This document shows positions 17,948 to 27,556 of a stretch of DNA of 64,000 bases, piece after piece; the stretch's first letter is position 1, and each line of letters starts with the position of its first letter. The position numbers were made by a program, and so were the translations under genes. The stretch covers positions 84,370 to 148,369 of the forward strand of contig DGTP01000014.1 in NCBI GenBank assembly GCA_002394335.1, given 5' to 3'. The notes under the pieces were generated by a model that was given only the letters and a program-made list of their open reading frames with translations, did no database searches and had not been told where the DNA came from. The stretch comes from Bacteroidales bacterium UBA4333 (GTDB lineage: Bacteria > Bacteroidota > Bacteroidia > Bacteroidales > Paludibacteraceae).

Positions 17948-18910
17948 ATGAAAAACAAATCTACAATTCTGATTATGGCATTGGCCGTAATAGCAGCCTT
18001 TACCGGCTGTAAAAAGAATGAGATTGACATTGAAACTGAACTGGAGGAACTCTCGGAAGAGACGTTCCAGAGTTTAGAGTATTGCAGCCACGTGGATGTG
18101 AATGGCTACAATATGAATGTCATTCAATTCCATTTTAATCATGCTGACAACACAGTGGAGAAGGTGACCTTCTCTTTTGGAGATGGCGTTCCTGCTACGT
18201 TTGAGTCGAAGACTTATTCGTTTGTATGGGACGACTTTACAGATTCTAAGTTAGGCAGAAAAGCGCGTCTCGTCGCTGGAGATGACGTGCTGAATCTCCT
18301 CTATCTGAACAATATCTTCACGCTCTCCGATACAATCCGGATGACTGAGAAGGAAGCACTTGCTGATATTGCCTCTTCCATTTCTTCGAATATTGCTAAC
18401 TCGGACTGGGCTGCCTATGATCCCGTATATGTGATGCAGGATCATTGGACCATGGATACAACCTGGTATGAGACCCATCGTCAGGGAAAGAAGATTATCG
18501 TGGATACGATTACCGGACGCTTCAAACATAAGGAGAAAATTCCTGTAGGTATTGCTTCCCAGAAGATTTCGTATCTTCGCTTCTATGATGATGCTTCGCA
18601 TAGGAAGACCTTGGCTTGGTCCAAAGGCGAGCAGGTGAATATTGTTACACCCGATACCTTGATCTTGCCGCAAATGCAGGACGCTACCAAGAATGATACG
18701 ATCATCACATTCTCTATAGTGGAAAACCCTGCCACCCGCATCTTGGCGGATTCGGCTGATCATTGGAGTCTGGCAAAGGTCAAAGATGGCTCGTTTGAAG
18801 TGAAATGTAAGCGTGTCAATGCCAACGCAGATGAGACCTTGCAAATGTCCGCTTGTACAGATAGCACATTCACGCTGGACAACGCGATTTATCATAACCT
18901 GAAAAAATAA
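17948..18910 (+). CDS. Lipoprotein of unknown function upstream of SusC
   Basis: 320 residues with an N-terminal signal and lipobox (IAAFTGCKKNE, Cys21). The acidic stretch right after the cysteine fits a surface-exposed Bacteroidota lipoprotein. The rest has alternating short beta-like segments and no motif I recognise. The stop is 6 nt before the SusC-type gene, so the two are cotranscribed. In such loci accessory lipoproteins usually bind glycan or peptide or cap the transporter. It is not a SusD, protease inhibitor or FKBP homolog by eye. Confidence 0.7.
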   Translation: MKNKSTILIMALAVIAAFTGCKKNEIDIETELEELSEETFQSLEYCSHVDVNGYNMNVIQFHFNHADNTVEKVTFSFGDGVPATFESKTYSFVWDDFTDSKLGRKARLVAGDDVLNLLYLNNIFTLSDTIRMTEKEALADIASSISSNIANSDWAAYDPVYVMQDHWTMDTTWYETHRQGKKIIVDTITGRFKHKEKIPVGIASQKISYLRFYDDASHRKTLAWSKGEQVNIVTPDTLILPQMQDATKNDTIITFSIVENPATRILADSADHWSLAKVKDGSFEVKCKRVNANADETLQMSACTDSTFTLDNAIYHNLKK

Positions 18911-18916
18911 TACTAT

Positions 18917-21900
18917 ATGAAAAACGATATATTCAATCTTCGCACGCTGCTGATGTCTTGTCTCCTCTTTGTGGGACTGTCAGCATTCGCTCAAGTCTCG
19001 GTTTCGGGTGTTGTTACCGATGCAACTAATGGAGAAGCGATCATTGGTGCCTCCATCCTTGAAGTAGGTACTACCAATGGTACTATCACCGATTTTGACG
19101 GAAATTTCGAACTTAAGGTGAAATCCGGAGCCAAACTCTCTATCTCCTATATAGGTTATAAGACTCAGGAACTGGTTGCTGCTCCGAATATGAAGATTCG
19201 TTTGAGCGAGGACTCCGAGTTGTTGGAAGAGGTTGTCGTAGTTGGTTATGGTGTAGTGAAAAAAAGTGATGCTACAGGTTCCGTAACTGCGATTAAACCC
19301 GATGATATGAACAAAGGTCTTACGACCAACGCCCAGGATATGATCCAAGGTAAGATTGCCGGTGTGAATGTGGTGGCTGCCGATGGTACTCCTGGTGGTG
19401 CCGGCTCGATCACTATTCGTGGTGGTGCTTCACTCAACGCATCTAACAGCCCGCTCATCGTCATTGATGGACTCGCTATGGATGAGAATGGTATTCAAGG
19501 AGTCTCAAACCCGCTCTCTCTGGTCAACCCGAATGATATCGAGAGCTTCACAGTCCTTAAGGATGCTTCCGCTACCGCTATTTATGGTAGCCGTGCTTCG
19601 AACGGTGTCATCCTCATCACTACTAAGAAAGGTTCGAAAGGTAGCAAACCCAAAGTAAGCTACGCAGGTAACCTTTCTATAGGAACTCTTACCAACCGCA
19701 CGCAAGTGCTTACTGCGGATCAGCTTCGCGGATATGCAACTGCTTTGGGTCACAACGAGGAAAAAACGAATTCATTAGGAACGGCAAGTACCGATTGGCA
19801 GGACCAGATTTATCGTACCTCGATCTCTACCGACCATAGCATCTCTATCATGGGTGGCGTGAAGAACAATATTGTGGACATGCCGTATCGTGCATCGGTG
19901 GGCTATACGCTCCAGAATGGTGCAATCAAAACCTCCCAGATGCAGCGTGTTACCGCTTCCTTGAATCTCAGCCCGTCCTTCTTGGATAACCACCTCGCAT
20001 TCAATATCAATACCAAGGGTATGTATATCTACAACCGCTATCCTGCAGGCGTTGTAGGAGCAGCTCTTTCCATGGATCCTACCATGCCCGTTAGAGGTGG
20101 AGCGGTAAATGCCAATGGAGATGTGCTGGTGCCGCAGAACGTGCTCGACAACTGGTTTGACGGCTACTACCAGCGTATTGTTACGCCTTCCGGATATAAC
20201 GATGATGCATGGCCTTATACGATGAATGCACAGACTACCGGTAACCCGGCAGCTGCTTTGGCTCACAAGAATGACCGTGCGAATGCTGGATCGTTCGTGG
20301 GAAATGTCGAGGCGGACTACAAGATTCACGGTTTCGAAGATCTGCATATCCATGCTAATTTCGGTGCAGACTATTCCTATGGAAAGCAGAAAACGACTTT
20401 ACCTGTTTACAGCTATGACAACCACTATTTCGGCTGGGATGGCTGGAGCGATATGAGCAAGTACAACCTCCAATTCTCCGCATATGCCCAATACGGACAT
20501 GACTGGGAGGATGCACACCAGCATTTTGATGTGATGGTAGGTTATGAAAACCAGTATTTCTACCGCAAAACGAAGAGTGATGGTTCCGGTTTCTACCAGA
20601 GCACGAATAAGGATGCTTCACTGGCCGGCACTCCGTATAACAGATATACCAATACATATATTACGGATAATGCGCTGCAGTCTGTCTATGGTCGTGTGAA
20701 CTGGAATGGTTGGGATCAGATCCTGGTTACCGCCACCTTCCGTGCAGATGCTTCATCCCGTTTCGCTAAATATAATTCGAAAGGACAAAATGCGCGTTGG
20801 GGTCTCTTCCCCTCTGTAGCACTCGGTTGGAAAATCAAAGAGACTTTCCTCAGGGATGTGAATGCAATCAATGATCTGAAACTCCGTGTAGGTTATGGTA
20901 TCACCGGTCAGCAGAACTTGGGTGTGGACTACTATTACCTGCCGACTTATACCACATCTCAAGACCATGCGTATTACCCCGTTCTGGACGGTGGAGAGGA
21001 CAATCCTCTGTACGCAGGTACAGATGCTAATGGCAACGCAGTCTATTACACCAGCCGTCCGGGCGTCTATAATACGGACTTGACTTGGGAGAAAACATAT
21101 ACAAGCAATGTCGGTATCGACTTCGCGTTCCTGAACAACCGTATCAATGGTAATATCGACTACTACCACCGCCGTACCAAAGACCTGCTCAGTACGGTCA
21201 ATGTTTCAGCCGGTTCTAACTTCAAGAACCAGATGCTGGGTAACATCGGTAGCCTCTACAACCAAGGTGTTGAGTTCGCTATCAATGCGGTACTTGTTGA
21301 TACGAAGAATTTCAAGTGGGATTTGGGCTACAACGTAGCTTGGAACCAAAACAAGATTACCCAGTTGTTGTCTGACGATCCTGACTACTTTGTACCGACA
21401 GGCGGTATCAGCTCCGGTACCGGTAACACGATCCAGGCGCACAAAGTGGGTGAGGCGGCTTATTCCTTCCTCGTTTATGAGACAAAGACTATAACCGATG
21501 AAGATGGTGTGACGCGTCATTATTTCATAGACCGCAACAAGGATGGTCAGATCAACGACAATGATAAGTATATCTACCACAATCCTGCAGCACCTGTTAC
21601 TATGGGTCTGCAAACCAAGTTCCAATTCTATGGCTTTGACTTGGGTATCACATTCCGTGCTAATATCGGAAACTATGTGTACAACGACGTCTTGGCAGGC
21701 AACTTGCAATGGGTGGAGGCTGATAAGGTTTATCAGAACCAGAACGGCGGTTATCACTCTGTCTTGACTTCTGCCTTTAGCTGCTATTATGGAGACGACA
21801 TGCGTAGTGATGATATACGCACATATGTTTGGAACGAGGCAACACAAGCCTATGAGGTTGGCACGGATTCAAAGGGAGCAATAGTAAAGAACTCCAACTG

Positions 21901-22132
21901 GTACGCTTCTGACTTCTTTGTTGAGAAAGCTTCTTTCCTGCGTATTGATAACATCACACTCGGTTATAGCTTCAACAAGACGAAAGTACAGGGACGTGCT
22001 TACGTCACCGTATCGAACCCGTGTGTGTTCTCTACATATAAAGGACTCGACCCTGAGGTCGCAGGCGGTATTGACAATAACATCTATCCCCGTAGTATGA
22101 CTACCGTGATGGGTATCAGCCTTCAGTTCTAA
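18917..22132 (+). CDS. SusC/RagA-type TonB-dependent outer-membrane transporter
   Basis: 1071 residues. Signal peptide about 1-25 (LLFVGLSAFAQ), then a carboxypeptidase-like regulatory domain (VSGVVTDATNGEAIIGASI), the SusC-type stretch EEVVVVGYGVVKKSDATGSV, and the plug domain with SRASNGVILITTKKG. The remaining ~800 residues are a 22-strand barrel rich in aromatic residues ending in GISLQF with a terminal Phe. It imports a ligand captured by its SusD partner using TonB energy. Flanked by a cotranscribed lipoprotein and SusD. No glycoside hydrolase, sulfatase or peptidase is encoded nearby, so the substrate cannot be deduced. Confidence 0.95.
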   Translation: MKNDIFNLRTLLMSCLLFVGLSAFAQVSVSGVVTDATNGEAIIGASILEVGTTNGTITDFDGNFELKVKSGAKLSISYIGYKTQELVAAPNMKIRLSEDSELLEEVVVVGYGVVKKSDATGSVTAIKPDDMNKGLTTNAQDMIQGKIAGVNVVAADGTPGGAGSITIRGGASLNASNSPLIVIDGLAMDENGIQGVSNPLSLVNPNDIESFTVLKDASATAIYGSRASNGVILITTKKGSKGSKPKVSYAGNLSIGTLTNRTQVLTADQLRGYATALGHNEEKTNSLGTASTDWQDQIYRTSISTDHSISIMGGVKNNIVDMPYRASVGYTLQNGAIKTSQMQRVTASLNLSPSFLDNHLAFNINTKGMYIYNRYPAGVVGAALSMDPTMPVRGGAVNANGDVLVPQNVLDNWFDGYYQRIVTPSGYNDDAWPYTMNAQTTGNPAAALAHKNDRANAGSFVGNVEADYKIHGFEDLHIHANFGADYSYGKQKTTLPVYSYDNHYFGWDGWSDMSKYNLQFSAYAQYGHDWEDAHQHFDVMVGYENQYFYRKTKSDGSGFYQSTNKDASLAGTPYNRYTNTYITDNALQSVYGRVNWNGWDQILVTATFRADASSRFAKYNSKGQNARWGLFPSVALGWKIKETFLRDVNAINDLKLRVGYGITGQQNLGVDYYYLPTYTTSQDHAYYPVLDGGEDNPLYAGTDANGNAVYYTSRPGVYNTDLTWEKTYTSNVGIDFAFLNNRINGNIDYYHRRTKDLLSTVNVSAGSNFKNQMLGNIGSLYNQGVEFAINAVLVDTKNFKWDLGYNVAWNQNKITQLLSDDPDYFVPTGGISSGTGNTIQAHKVGEAAYSFLVYETKTITDEDGVTRHYFIDRNKDGQINDNDKYIYHNPAAPVTMGLQTKFQFYGFDLGITFRANIGNYVYNDVLAGNLQWVEADKVYQNQNGGYHSVLTSAFSCYYGDDMRSDDIRTYVWNEATQAYEVGTDSKGAIVKNSNWYASDFFVEKASFLRIDNITLGYSFNKTKVQGRAYVTVSNPCVFSTYKGLDPEVAGGIDNNIYPRSMTTVMGISLQF

Positions 22133-22181
22133 TAGGTAAGAGGATTTATAGAATAAGGAAAACTAAAAATTAAATAGCTTT

Positions 22182-23903
22182 ATGAAATACACAAAAATAT
22201 TCTTTGCTGCCTTATTAGGTATAGGAATGACAGCGTGCTCGCTCGATAGAACTCCGCTGGATCCTAACACGGACACTAAGTTTAATAAAGATGCTGTGTT
22301 CGCTAAATGCTACGCTACCTTTGGTGTCACCGGGCAAAAAGGACCGGACGGCAACGGAGATGTGGATGGCATTGACGAGGGTACATCTTCCTTCTATCGT
22401 ATGTTCTGGGAACTGAATGAGTTCTGTACGGACGAAGGTTGGTGGATCTGGAACGATGTGGGATTAGCGGATATTCGTACCCAGACATGGAGTTCGAGCA
22501 ACGACTTGGTATATGGACTCTATTCCCGTCTGAACTTTGATATTACGCTCTGCAATTCGTTCTTGGATAAGACTACCGAATATACGGATGATGAGACCTT
22601 GGCGCAACGCGCAGAAGTGCGTATGCTGCGTGCAATCAACTTCTACTATCTTCTGGATATGTTCTATCGCGTGCCGTTCTCACTGACCGTTTCGCCTAAC
22701 AAACCGATGCCGACTACGCGTCAGGAGTTGTTCGCTTGGTTAGAGAAGGAATGTCTGGAATTGGCTTCCGATCCGCATATTATCCAAGCCGGACAGAGAA
22801 CCAACAAATACCGTGTTGATCAGGCTTGCGCATGGTTCCTGCTGATGCGTCTTTACCTCAACGCAGAGGTATATAATGAGTCCACACTCGGAGCTCGCGA
22901 TGGCGAAGCACGCTATGCGGATGCAAAGCAGTATGCAAAGAAACTGATGGATAGCTCCTATAAACTGCACGGCTATGACAAATCTGCGAAGGCTGCCATC
23001 GACTTGGCTAAGGAGCGTACCGCAGACCATGTGTACTACTCGGCTTACCAGCAGCTCTTCATGGGCGATAATGATAATAACGGAGCACAGGATGAGGCTA
23101 TCTTCATGATCTATCAAGATGCCATTCATTCCCAGAACTGGGGTGGTTCACGTTTCCTCGTTAGTGCTGTCCGCGATGCAGACTACGTACCCTTCGGTTC
23201 GTCGGATACATGGTCGTGCTTCCGTTCTTCGCCTGAGTTCGTATATTACTGGGTGGACAGAACCAAAGCTTCCTCTATCTCTCTGAATGAGTACCAGATG
23301 CCGGTTGCTTTAGGAGATGACCGTGCTATCATGGCTTCCAGGACAACCGCCGGAAAGAAGATGTCATTGACCGGTAATGAGGCTGCTGATTTCTATGCTT
23401 CATGGTCGGTTCTTAAGTTCACCGGAGTATATTCTACCTCCGAGACTACCATTCTGAAGGATGTCAATGGAAATGACTCGGTTGTTGGTGCTCCGTGGAA
23501 TTGGGCTTCGCCTGTTGGCGAACCGAAATGGCCGGATACGGATATTCCTTTGTTCCGTCTGGCAGAGGCTTATATGACTTATGCCGAGGCTTGCTTCCGT
23601 ACGGGTGAAATGGCTCCCGCAGTAGAGGCTGTAAACTGTTTGCGCCGTCGTGCCAATGCGCCGGAGATTACCACGCTGGACGAGGAAACATTATTGACCG
23701 AGTGGGCAAAAGAGTTCTGGTGCGAAGGACGCCGCCGTACCGACTTGATCCGATTCGGACAATTTGCCGGCCCGTCGGCTACCATGACCTGGGAAGGACA
23801 CAAGGCAGGCAAGGATGCCAAATATAATGTCTATCCTATTCCTGCTAAGGATGTTACCGCCAATGAGAACCTGAAAGGTCTCAATGAAGAAATAGGCTAC
23901 TAA
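22182..23903 (+). CDS. SusD/RagB-type surface nutrient-binding lipoprotein
   Basis: 573 residues with lipobox MTACSLD (Cys19), then the SusD fold: N-terminal helices with RAEVRMLRAINFYYLLDMF, tetratricopeptide-like helices and a C-terminal part with PLFRLAEAYMTYAEA and EFWCEGRRRTDLIRFG, both characteristic of SusD/RagB. It sits on the outer leaflet and closes like a lid over the SusC barrel. The gene is 49 nt after the SusC stop. An inverted repeat at 23912-23943 just after the stop may stabilise the message. Confidence 0.95.
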   Translation: MKYTKIFFAALLGIGMTACSLDRTPLDPNTDTKFNKDAVFAKCYATFGVTGQKGPDGNGDVDGIDEGTSSFYRMFWELNEFCTDEGWWIWNDVGLADIRTQTWSSSNDLVYGLYSRLNFDITLCNSFLDKTTEYTDDETLAQRAEVRMLRAINFYYLLDMFYRVPFSLTVSPNKPMPTTRQELFAWLEKECLELASDPHIIQAGQRTNKYRVDQACAWFLLMRLYLNAEVYNESTLGARDGEARYADAKQYAKKLMDSSYKLHGYDKSAKAAIDLAKERTADHVYYSAYQQLFMGDNDNNGAQDEAIFMIYQDAIHSQNWGGSRFLVSAVRDADYVPFGSSDTWSCFRSSPEFVYYWVDRTKASSISLNEYQMPVALGDDRAIMASRTTAGKKMSLTGNEAADFYASWSVLKFTGVYSTSETTILKDVNGNDSVVGAPWNWASPVGEPKWPDTDIPLFRLAEAYMTYAEACFRTGEMAPAVEAVNCLRRRANAPEITTLDEETLLTEWAKEFWCEGRRRTDLIRFGQFAGPSATMTWEGHKAGKDAKYNVYPIPAKDVTANENLKGLNEEIGY

Positions 23904-23911
23904 TTGTGTTT

Positions 23912-23943
23912 CCGATAGCCGCCTGCAACATGGTGGCTGTCGG
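23912..23943 (+). other. Inverted repeat after SusD
   Basis: CCGATAGCC (23912-23920) can pair with GGCTGTCGG (23935-23943), 9 bp with one G-T. No T-run follows on either strand, so it is more likely an intercistronic RNA hairpin than an intrinsic terminator. Confidence 0.5.
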
Positions 23944-24005
23944 AAAACCAATAGCATAAACACTTTGTTTAACTAACTTTATTAACCAATTTAATTAACA
24001 CAATT

Positions 24006-25325
24006 ATGAGAAAAGTATTCGCTTTTGTAGCAGCTGCTCTCTTTAGCGTTGCTACGTTCGCAAGCCGTGAGGTAGTTCCGTCTGATGACGACCTGGCTGC
24101 GTATGCAACCAAGACCTACACGATGTGTATCTACAATGAGAGTGCCTGCAACGACATCGTCCTCATTGGTACCTATGTTTCCTGGGATGCTACTGCTGAA
24201 TTGCTGAAGTTCCAACCAGTAGCAGGTTTCGAAGGATGGTATGTAGTTTCGTGGGATGATGCAACGGATCCCACAGATCCCAAAGTCATTGCAGATGGTG
24301 GTATACAGGCTAAGCCTGTTCAGTTGACCGGTACCGGTACTTTCAGCTGGGATTACCAGCTTAGTGACGAATCAGAGTTGATTCGCGGTACTGCTGAAGT
24401 GAATCCGGGTAATCCTGGTGAGGCTGATATCAAGAACATTCAACCGGGTATCGTTGTCGTTGATGTAAAGAGCTGGAAGAACAATCCTTGTACCGCTGTT
24501 TATCATGTGTACAACGTTACCTTCATTTCTCCGGACTGCAACGACGAGGACTATGTCGTTCCTGCTATCTCCGGTGGTTTCAATAACTGGGCACAACAGG
24601 CTCTGACCCTGAACGAGCTGAAGACCGCTGAACGTCAGCAGGCCAACCTCCCGGGCGCTGTATTCGAGATCAGCTTCAAAGGTGCTGAGGGTTCTGAGTA
24701 CAAATTCCGTTCCGCTGAGGAGTGGGGTAAAGACTGGACCAACGAGCTCAAAGAATATAACGCTGAAGAGGATGCATGGAATGCTTACAACGGAGGCGCA
24801 AACTTGGTACTTGGAGCAGAGACCAACCTTGTGTTCGACCTTGGCGATCCTGAGAAATATTTATGGAACAACTGCGAGAAACCGGAAGTGTATGAGGAGA
24901 AAGAGTTTGACTACGCTATTACCGTAGCAAATGCTCCGACTTGCGGCGAGGCTGTTCTGGCTATCGTAGGTGGATTCGCTGATTGCGCTTGGACCGTTGC
25001 TAACGCTGTTGCAGTAGAAAATGGTACAGCTTCTCTCCACGCTAAGAACACCGATGAGTTCAAGTTCTTGGATAAGTCCACCGGCGACTGGAGCAACGAA
25101 GTACAGGGCTTTGCTCAAACTACATTCCACAAAGCTGACCTCGCTGACGGCGCAGAGGATGGTAAGATTGCTATCGACCTCGCTGAAGCTCAATTTGCTG
25201 CATGCGCTGACGGCATCGAAGACGTTGTTCTGACCGAGAAGGCTCACAAAGTAGTTGTTGACGGTGTTCTCTACATCGTTCGTGACAACAAGATGTACAA
25301 CGCACAGGGTACTCAGGTACGCTAA
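24006..25325 (+). CDS. Secreted protein with three carbohydrate-binding-like repeats (SusE/F-like position)
   Basis: 439 residues. A type I signal peptide (VFAFVAAALFSVATFAS) without a lipobox is followed by three loosely repeated units. Each has a strand-turn like IVLIGTYVSWD, PAISGGFNNWA or LAIVGGFADCAW, and the latter two later have a YKFR..WGKDWTNE or FKFL..TGDWSNE element. That pattern recalls SusE/SusF starch-binding and CBM-type domains. The C-terminal 25 residues (VVDGVLYIVRDNKMYNAQG) resemble short C-terminal tails common on exported Bacteroidales proteins, possibly a sorting signal. As third product after SusC/SusD it probably binds the imported glycan outside the cell. Unusually neutral codon repetition (gct, gaa) suggests strong expression. 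Confidence 0.65.
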   Translation: MRKVFAFVAAALFSVATFASREVVPSDDDLAAYATKTYTMCIYNESACNDIVLIGTYVSWDATAELLKFQPVAGFEGWYVVSWDDATDPTDPKVIADGGIQAKPVQLTGTGTFSWDYQLSDESELIRGTAEVNPGNPGEADIKNIQPGIVVVDVKSWKNNPCTAVYHVYNVTFISPDCNDEDYVVPAISGGFNNWAQQALTLNELKTAERQQANLPGAVFEISFKGAEGSEYKFRSAEEWGKDWTNELKEYNAEEDAWNAYNGGANLVLGAETNLVFDLGDPEKYLWNNCEKPEVYEEKEFDYAITVANAPTCGEAVLAIVGGFADCAWTVANAVAVENGTASLHAKNTDEFKFLDKSTGDWSNEVQGFAQTTFHKADLADGAEDGKIAIDLAEAQFAACADGIEDVVLTEKAHKVVVDGVLYIVRDNKMYNAQGTQVR

Positions 25326-25386
25326 ATCAAAAGTTTTACTCTGACCTTTCCCTGCCGGGAGAGGTGAGGGTAAGCTTGAAACAGGC

Positions 25387-25426
25387 AGATAGTCCGGGCA
25401 GATGTCCGGACTATCTCTCTGTTTTT
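25387..25426 (+). terminator. Intrinsic terminator of the SusCD-type locus
   Basis: Perfect 11-bp stem AGATAGTCCGG (25387-25397) with CCGGACTATCT (25406-25416), 8-nt loop, followed by CTCTGTTTTT. Confidence 0.8.
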
Positions 25427-25539
25427 ACCGGTTGTCTTAATAACAGGAACGTTTCAATATCGTTTCAAGACCGGTTCAAATAGCAGACCTTATGCTGACC
25501 TTAAGCACCTTTTGAGCAGAGGTTGGTATAATGGCCAAA

Positions 25540-25722
25540 TCTTAATAATCGGCAATTGTTTTTATGCATTTGAGTACAAATTGCCCCTTACTTTACTCTT
25601 ACTTGCCTCTTGGATGCCTCTTACTTGCCTCCGATAGCGTGTTTGTAATTTGCTGAAAATAAGGGGTATATGAAATATCGTAAATAGACCTCGGAATTTA
25701 CGTATCTTAATAATCGGCAATT
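25540..25722. repeat. 18-bp direct repeat pair in an intergenic region
   Basis: TCTTAATAATCGGCAATT occurs at 25540-25557 and 25705-25722. Between them a second pair, CTCTTACTTGCCTC, occurs at 25596-25609 and 25618-25631. No ORF is supported here. Confidence 0.85.
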
Positions 25723-25807
25723 TTAAGTGCAGCGGTATATGGCAAGGATGCGCAAGATGCACGAGAGATGCGCGGGAAGGGCATTTGATATAAAAAATGC
25801 AGAATAA

Positions 25808-25839
25808 TTTGCATATGTCAAAAAAAAGCAGTAAATTTG
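25808..25839 (+). promoter_or_regulatory. Fumarase operon promoter
   Basis: TTTG at 25808-25811 and TAAATTTG at 25832-25839 with a 20-nt spacer; the -33 lies in TTTGCATATGTCAAA. Start expected near 25845; the ATG is at 25889. Confidence 0.8.
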
Positions 25840-25888
25840 CAGCGGATTATATGCTTTTTGCAAGTTAACTAAAAAAATATACTATATA

Positions 25889-27556
25889 ATGGAATTCAAG
25901 TATGCGCCGATGTTCCAACTCGGCGAAGACCAGACAGAGTATTATCTGCTCAGTAAAGACCATGTGTCAGTCGCTAATTTTGAAGGTAATGAGATCCTCA
26001 AAGTAGAACCTGAGGCGCTGACGATGATGGCTCAGCAGGCTTTTCATGACGTCAGTTTCATGTTGCGCCGCAGCCATAATGAACAAGTAGCGAAGATTCT
26101 TCGTGACCCGGAGGCTTCCGCCAATGACAAATACGTAGCTCTCACTTTCCTGCGCAACGCCGAAGTGGCATGCAAGGGACAACTCCCTCTCTGCCAAGAT
26201 ACCGGTACGGCTATCATTCACGGCGAGAAAGGACAATGCGTATTTACGAATGTACGAAGTACGATGTACGAGGGACGTGAGGTTTCGGACGAGGAAGCCC
26301 TCAGCCGCGGTGTTTTCAATACTTACACCGAGTGCAACCTGCGTTACAGTCAGAATGCACCATTGACGATGTACGACGAGGTGAATACCAAATGCAACCT
26401 GCCGGCTCAGATCGACTTGGAAGCTACCGAAGGCATGGAGTACCGTTTCCTCTGTGTGACCAAGGGCGGCGGCTCTGCCAACAAGACCTATCTCTATCAG
26501 GAGACCAAAGCGCGTATCCAAAATCCGGGCACACTCATTCCTTTCCTTGTGGAGAAGATGAAATCTCTCGGAACCGCAGCCTGTCCGCCGTACCATATCG
26601 CCATCGTGATCGGCGGTACGAGTGCGGAGAAGAACCTGCTGACGGTCAAATTGGCTTCCACCCATTACTACGACTCTCTGCCGACAACCGGCGACGAGAC
26701 AGGCCGTGCCTTCCGCGATGTGGAGCTGGAGAAACAGTTGCTGCAGGAGGCATACAAGATCGGTCTGGGTGCGCAGTTCGGCGGCAAGTATATGGCGCAC
26801 GACGTACGTGTTGTCCGTCTGCCGCGCCACGGTGCCAGCTGCCCGATAGGTCTGGGCGTAAGCTGCTCGGCAGACCGTAACATCAAGTGCAAGATCAACA
26901 AAGACGGTATATGGATTGAGAAACTGGACAACAACCCCGCTTCCCTCATCCCTGAGGAGTTGCGCAATGCCGGCGAAGGCGATGCCGTTAAGATAGATCT
27001 CAACCAGCCGATGAGCGATGTATGCAAGATCCTGACCCAATATCCGATCGGTACGCGTCTGAGCCTGAACGGCACCATCATCGTAGGCCGCGACATCGCC
27101 CATGCGAAGATCAAAGCGCGTCTGGATGCCGGCGAGGCTATGCCTGAGTATCTCAAGAACCATCCTATCTACTATGCCGGTCCTGCCAAGACTCCGGCAG
27201 GTATGGCTTGCGGTTCGATGGGTCCGACTACTGCAGGACGCATGGATCCGTATGTAGATGAGTTCCAGGAGCACGGCGGCTCGCTCATCATGCTTGCCAA
27301 AGGCAACCGCTCCATCGATGTGACCAACGCCTGCCAGAAACACGGCGGCTTCTATCTCGGTTCTATCGGAGGTCCTGCCGCTATCCTGGCACAGAACAAC
27401 ATCAAGTCCATCGAGTGCGTGGAGTATCCGGAACTGGGTATGGAAGCCATCTGGAAAATCGAGGTAGAGAACTTCCCCGCCTTCATTCTGGTGGACGACA
27501 AAGGTAACGACTTCTTCAAACAACTCAAGCCCTGCACGGGTTGCACAATCCTCTGA
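25889..27556 (+). CDS. Class I (iron-sulfur) fumarate hydratase
   Basis: Oxygen-sensitive [4Fe-4S] enzyme interconverting fumarate and malate, 555 residues, the full FumA/FumB two-domain length. The N-terminal domain carries cluster ligands in LPLCQDTGTA and ECNLRY region, with KGGGSANKTYLYQ. The C-terminal domain has NGTIIVGRDIAHAKIK, YYAGPAKTPAGMACGSMGPT and ends with the conserved ECVEYPELGMEAIWKIEVEN (split here) and CTGC. In Bacteroidales it serves the reductive branch to succinate. First gene of a plus-strand run; its TGA shares one base with the next ATG. Confidence 0.95.
   Translation: MEFKYAPMFQLGEDQTEYYLLSKDHVSVANFEGNEILKVEPEALTMMAQQAFHDVSFMLRRSHNEQVAKILRDPEASANDKYVALTFLRNAEVACKGQLPLCQDTGTAIIHGEKGQCVFTNVRSTMYEGREVSDEEALSRGVFNTYTECNLRYSQNAPLTMYDEVNTKCNLPAQIDLEATEGMEYRFLCVTKGGGSANKTYLYQETKARIQNPGTLIPFLVEKMKSLGTAACPPYHIAIVIGGTSAEKNLLTVKLASTHYYDSLPTTGDETGRAFRDVELEKQLLQEAYKIGLGAQFGGKYMAHDVRVVRLPRHGASCPIGLGVSCSADRNIKCKINKDGIWIEKLDNNPASLIPEELRNAGEGDAVKIDLNQPMSDVCKILTQYPIGTRLSLNGTIIVGRDIAHAKIKARLDAGEAMPEYLKNHPIYYAGPAKTPAGMACGSMGPTTAGRMDPYVDEFQEHGGSLIMLAKGNRSIDVTNACQKHGGFYLGSIGGPAAILAQNNIKSIECVEYPELGMEAIWKIEVENFPAFILVDDKGNDFFKQLKPCTGCTIL

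Larger units (their letters stand above)
25326..25888. other. 563-bp intergenic region before fumarase
   Basis: Contains the terminator at 25387-25426, the direct repeats at 25540-25722 and the fumarase promoter at 25808-25839. The remaining sequence shows no gene or RNA motif I can support. Confidence 0.75.
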
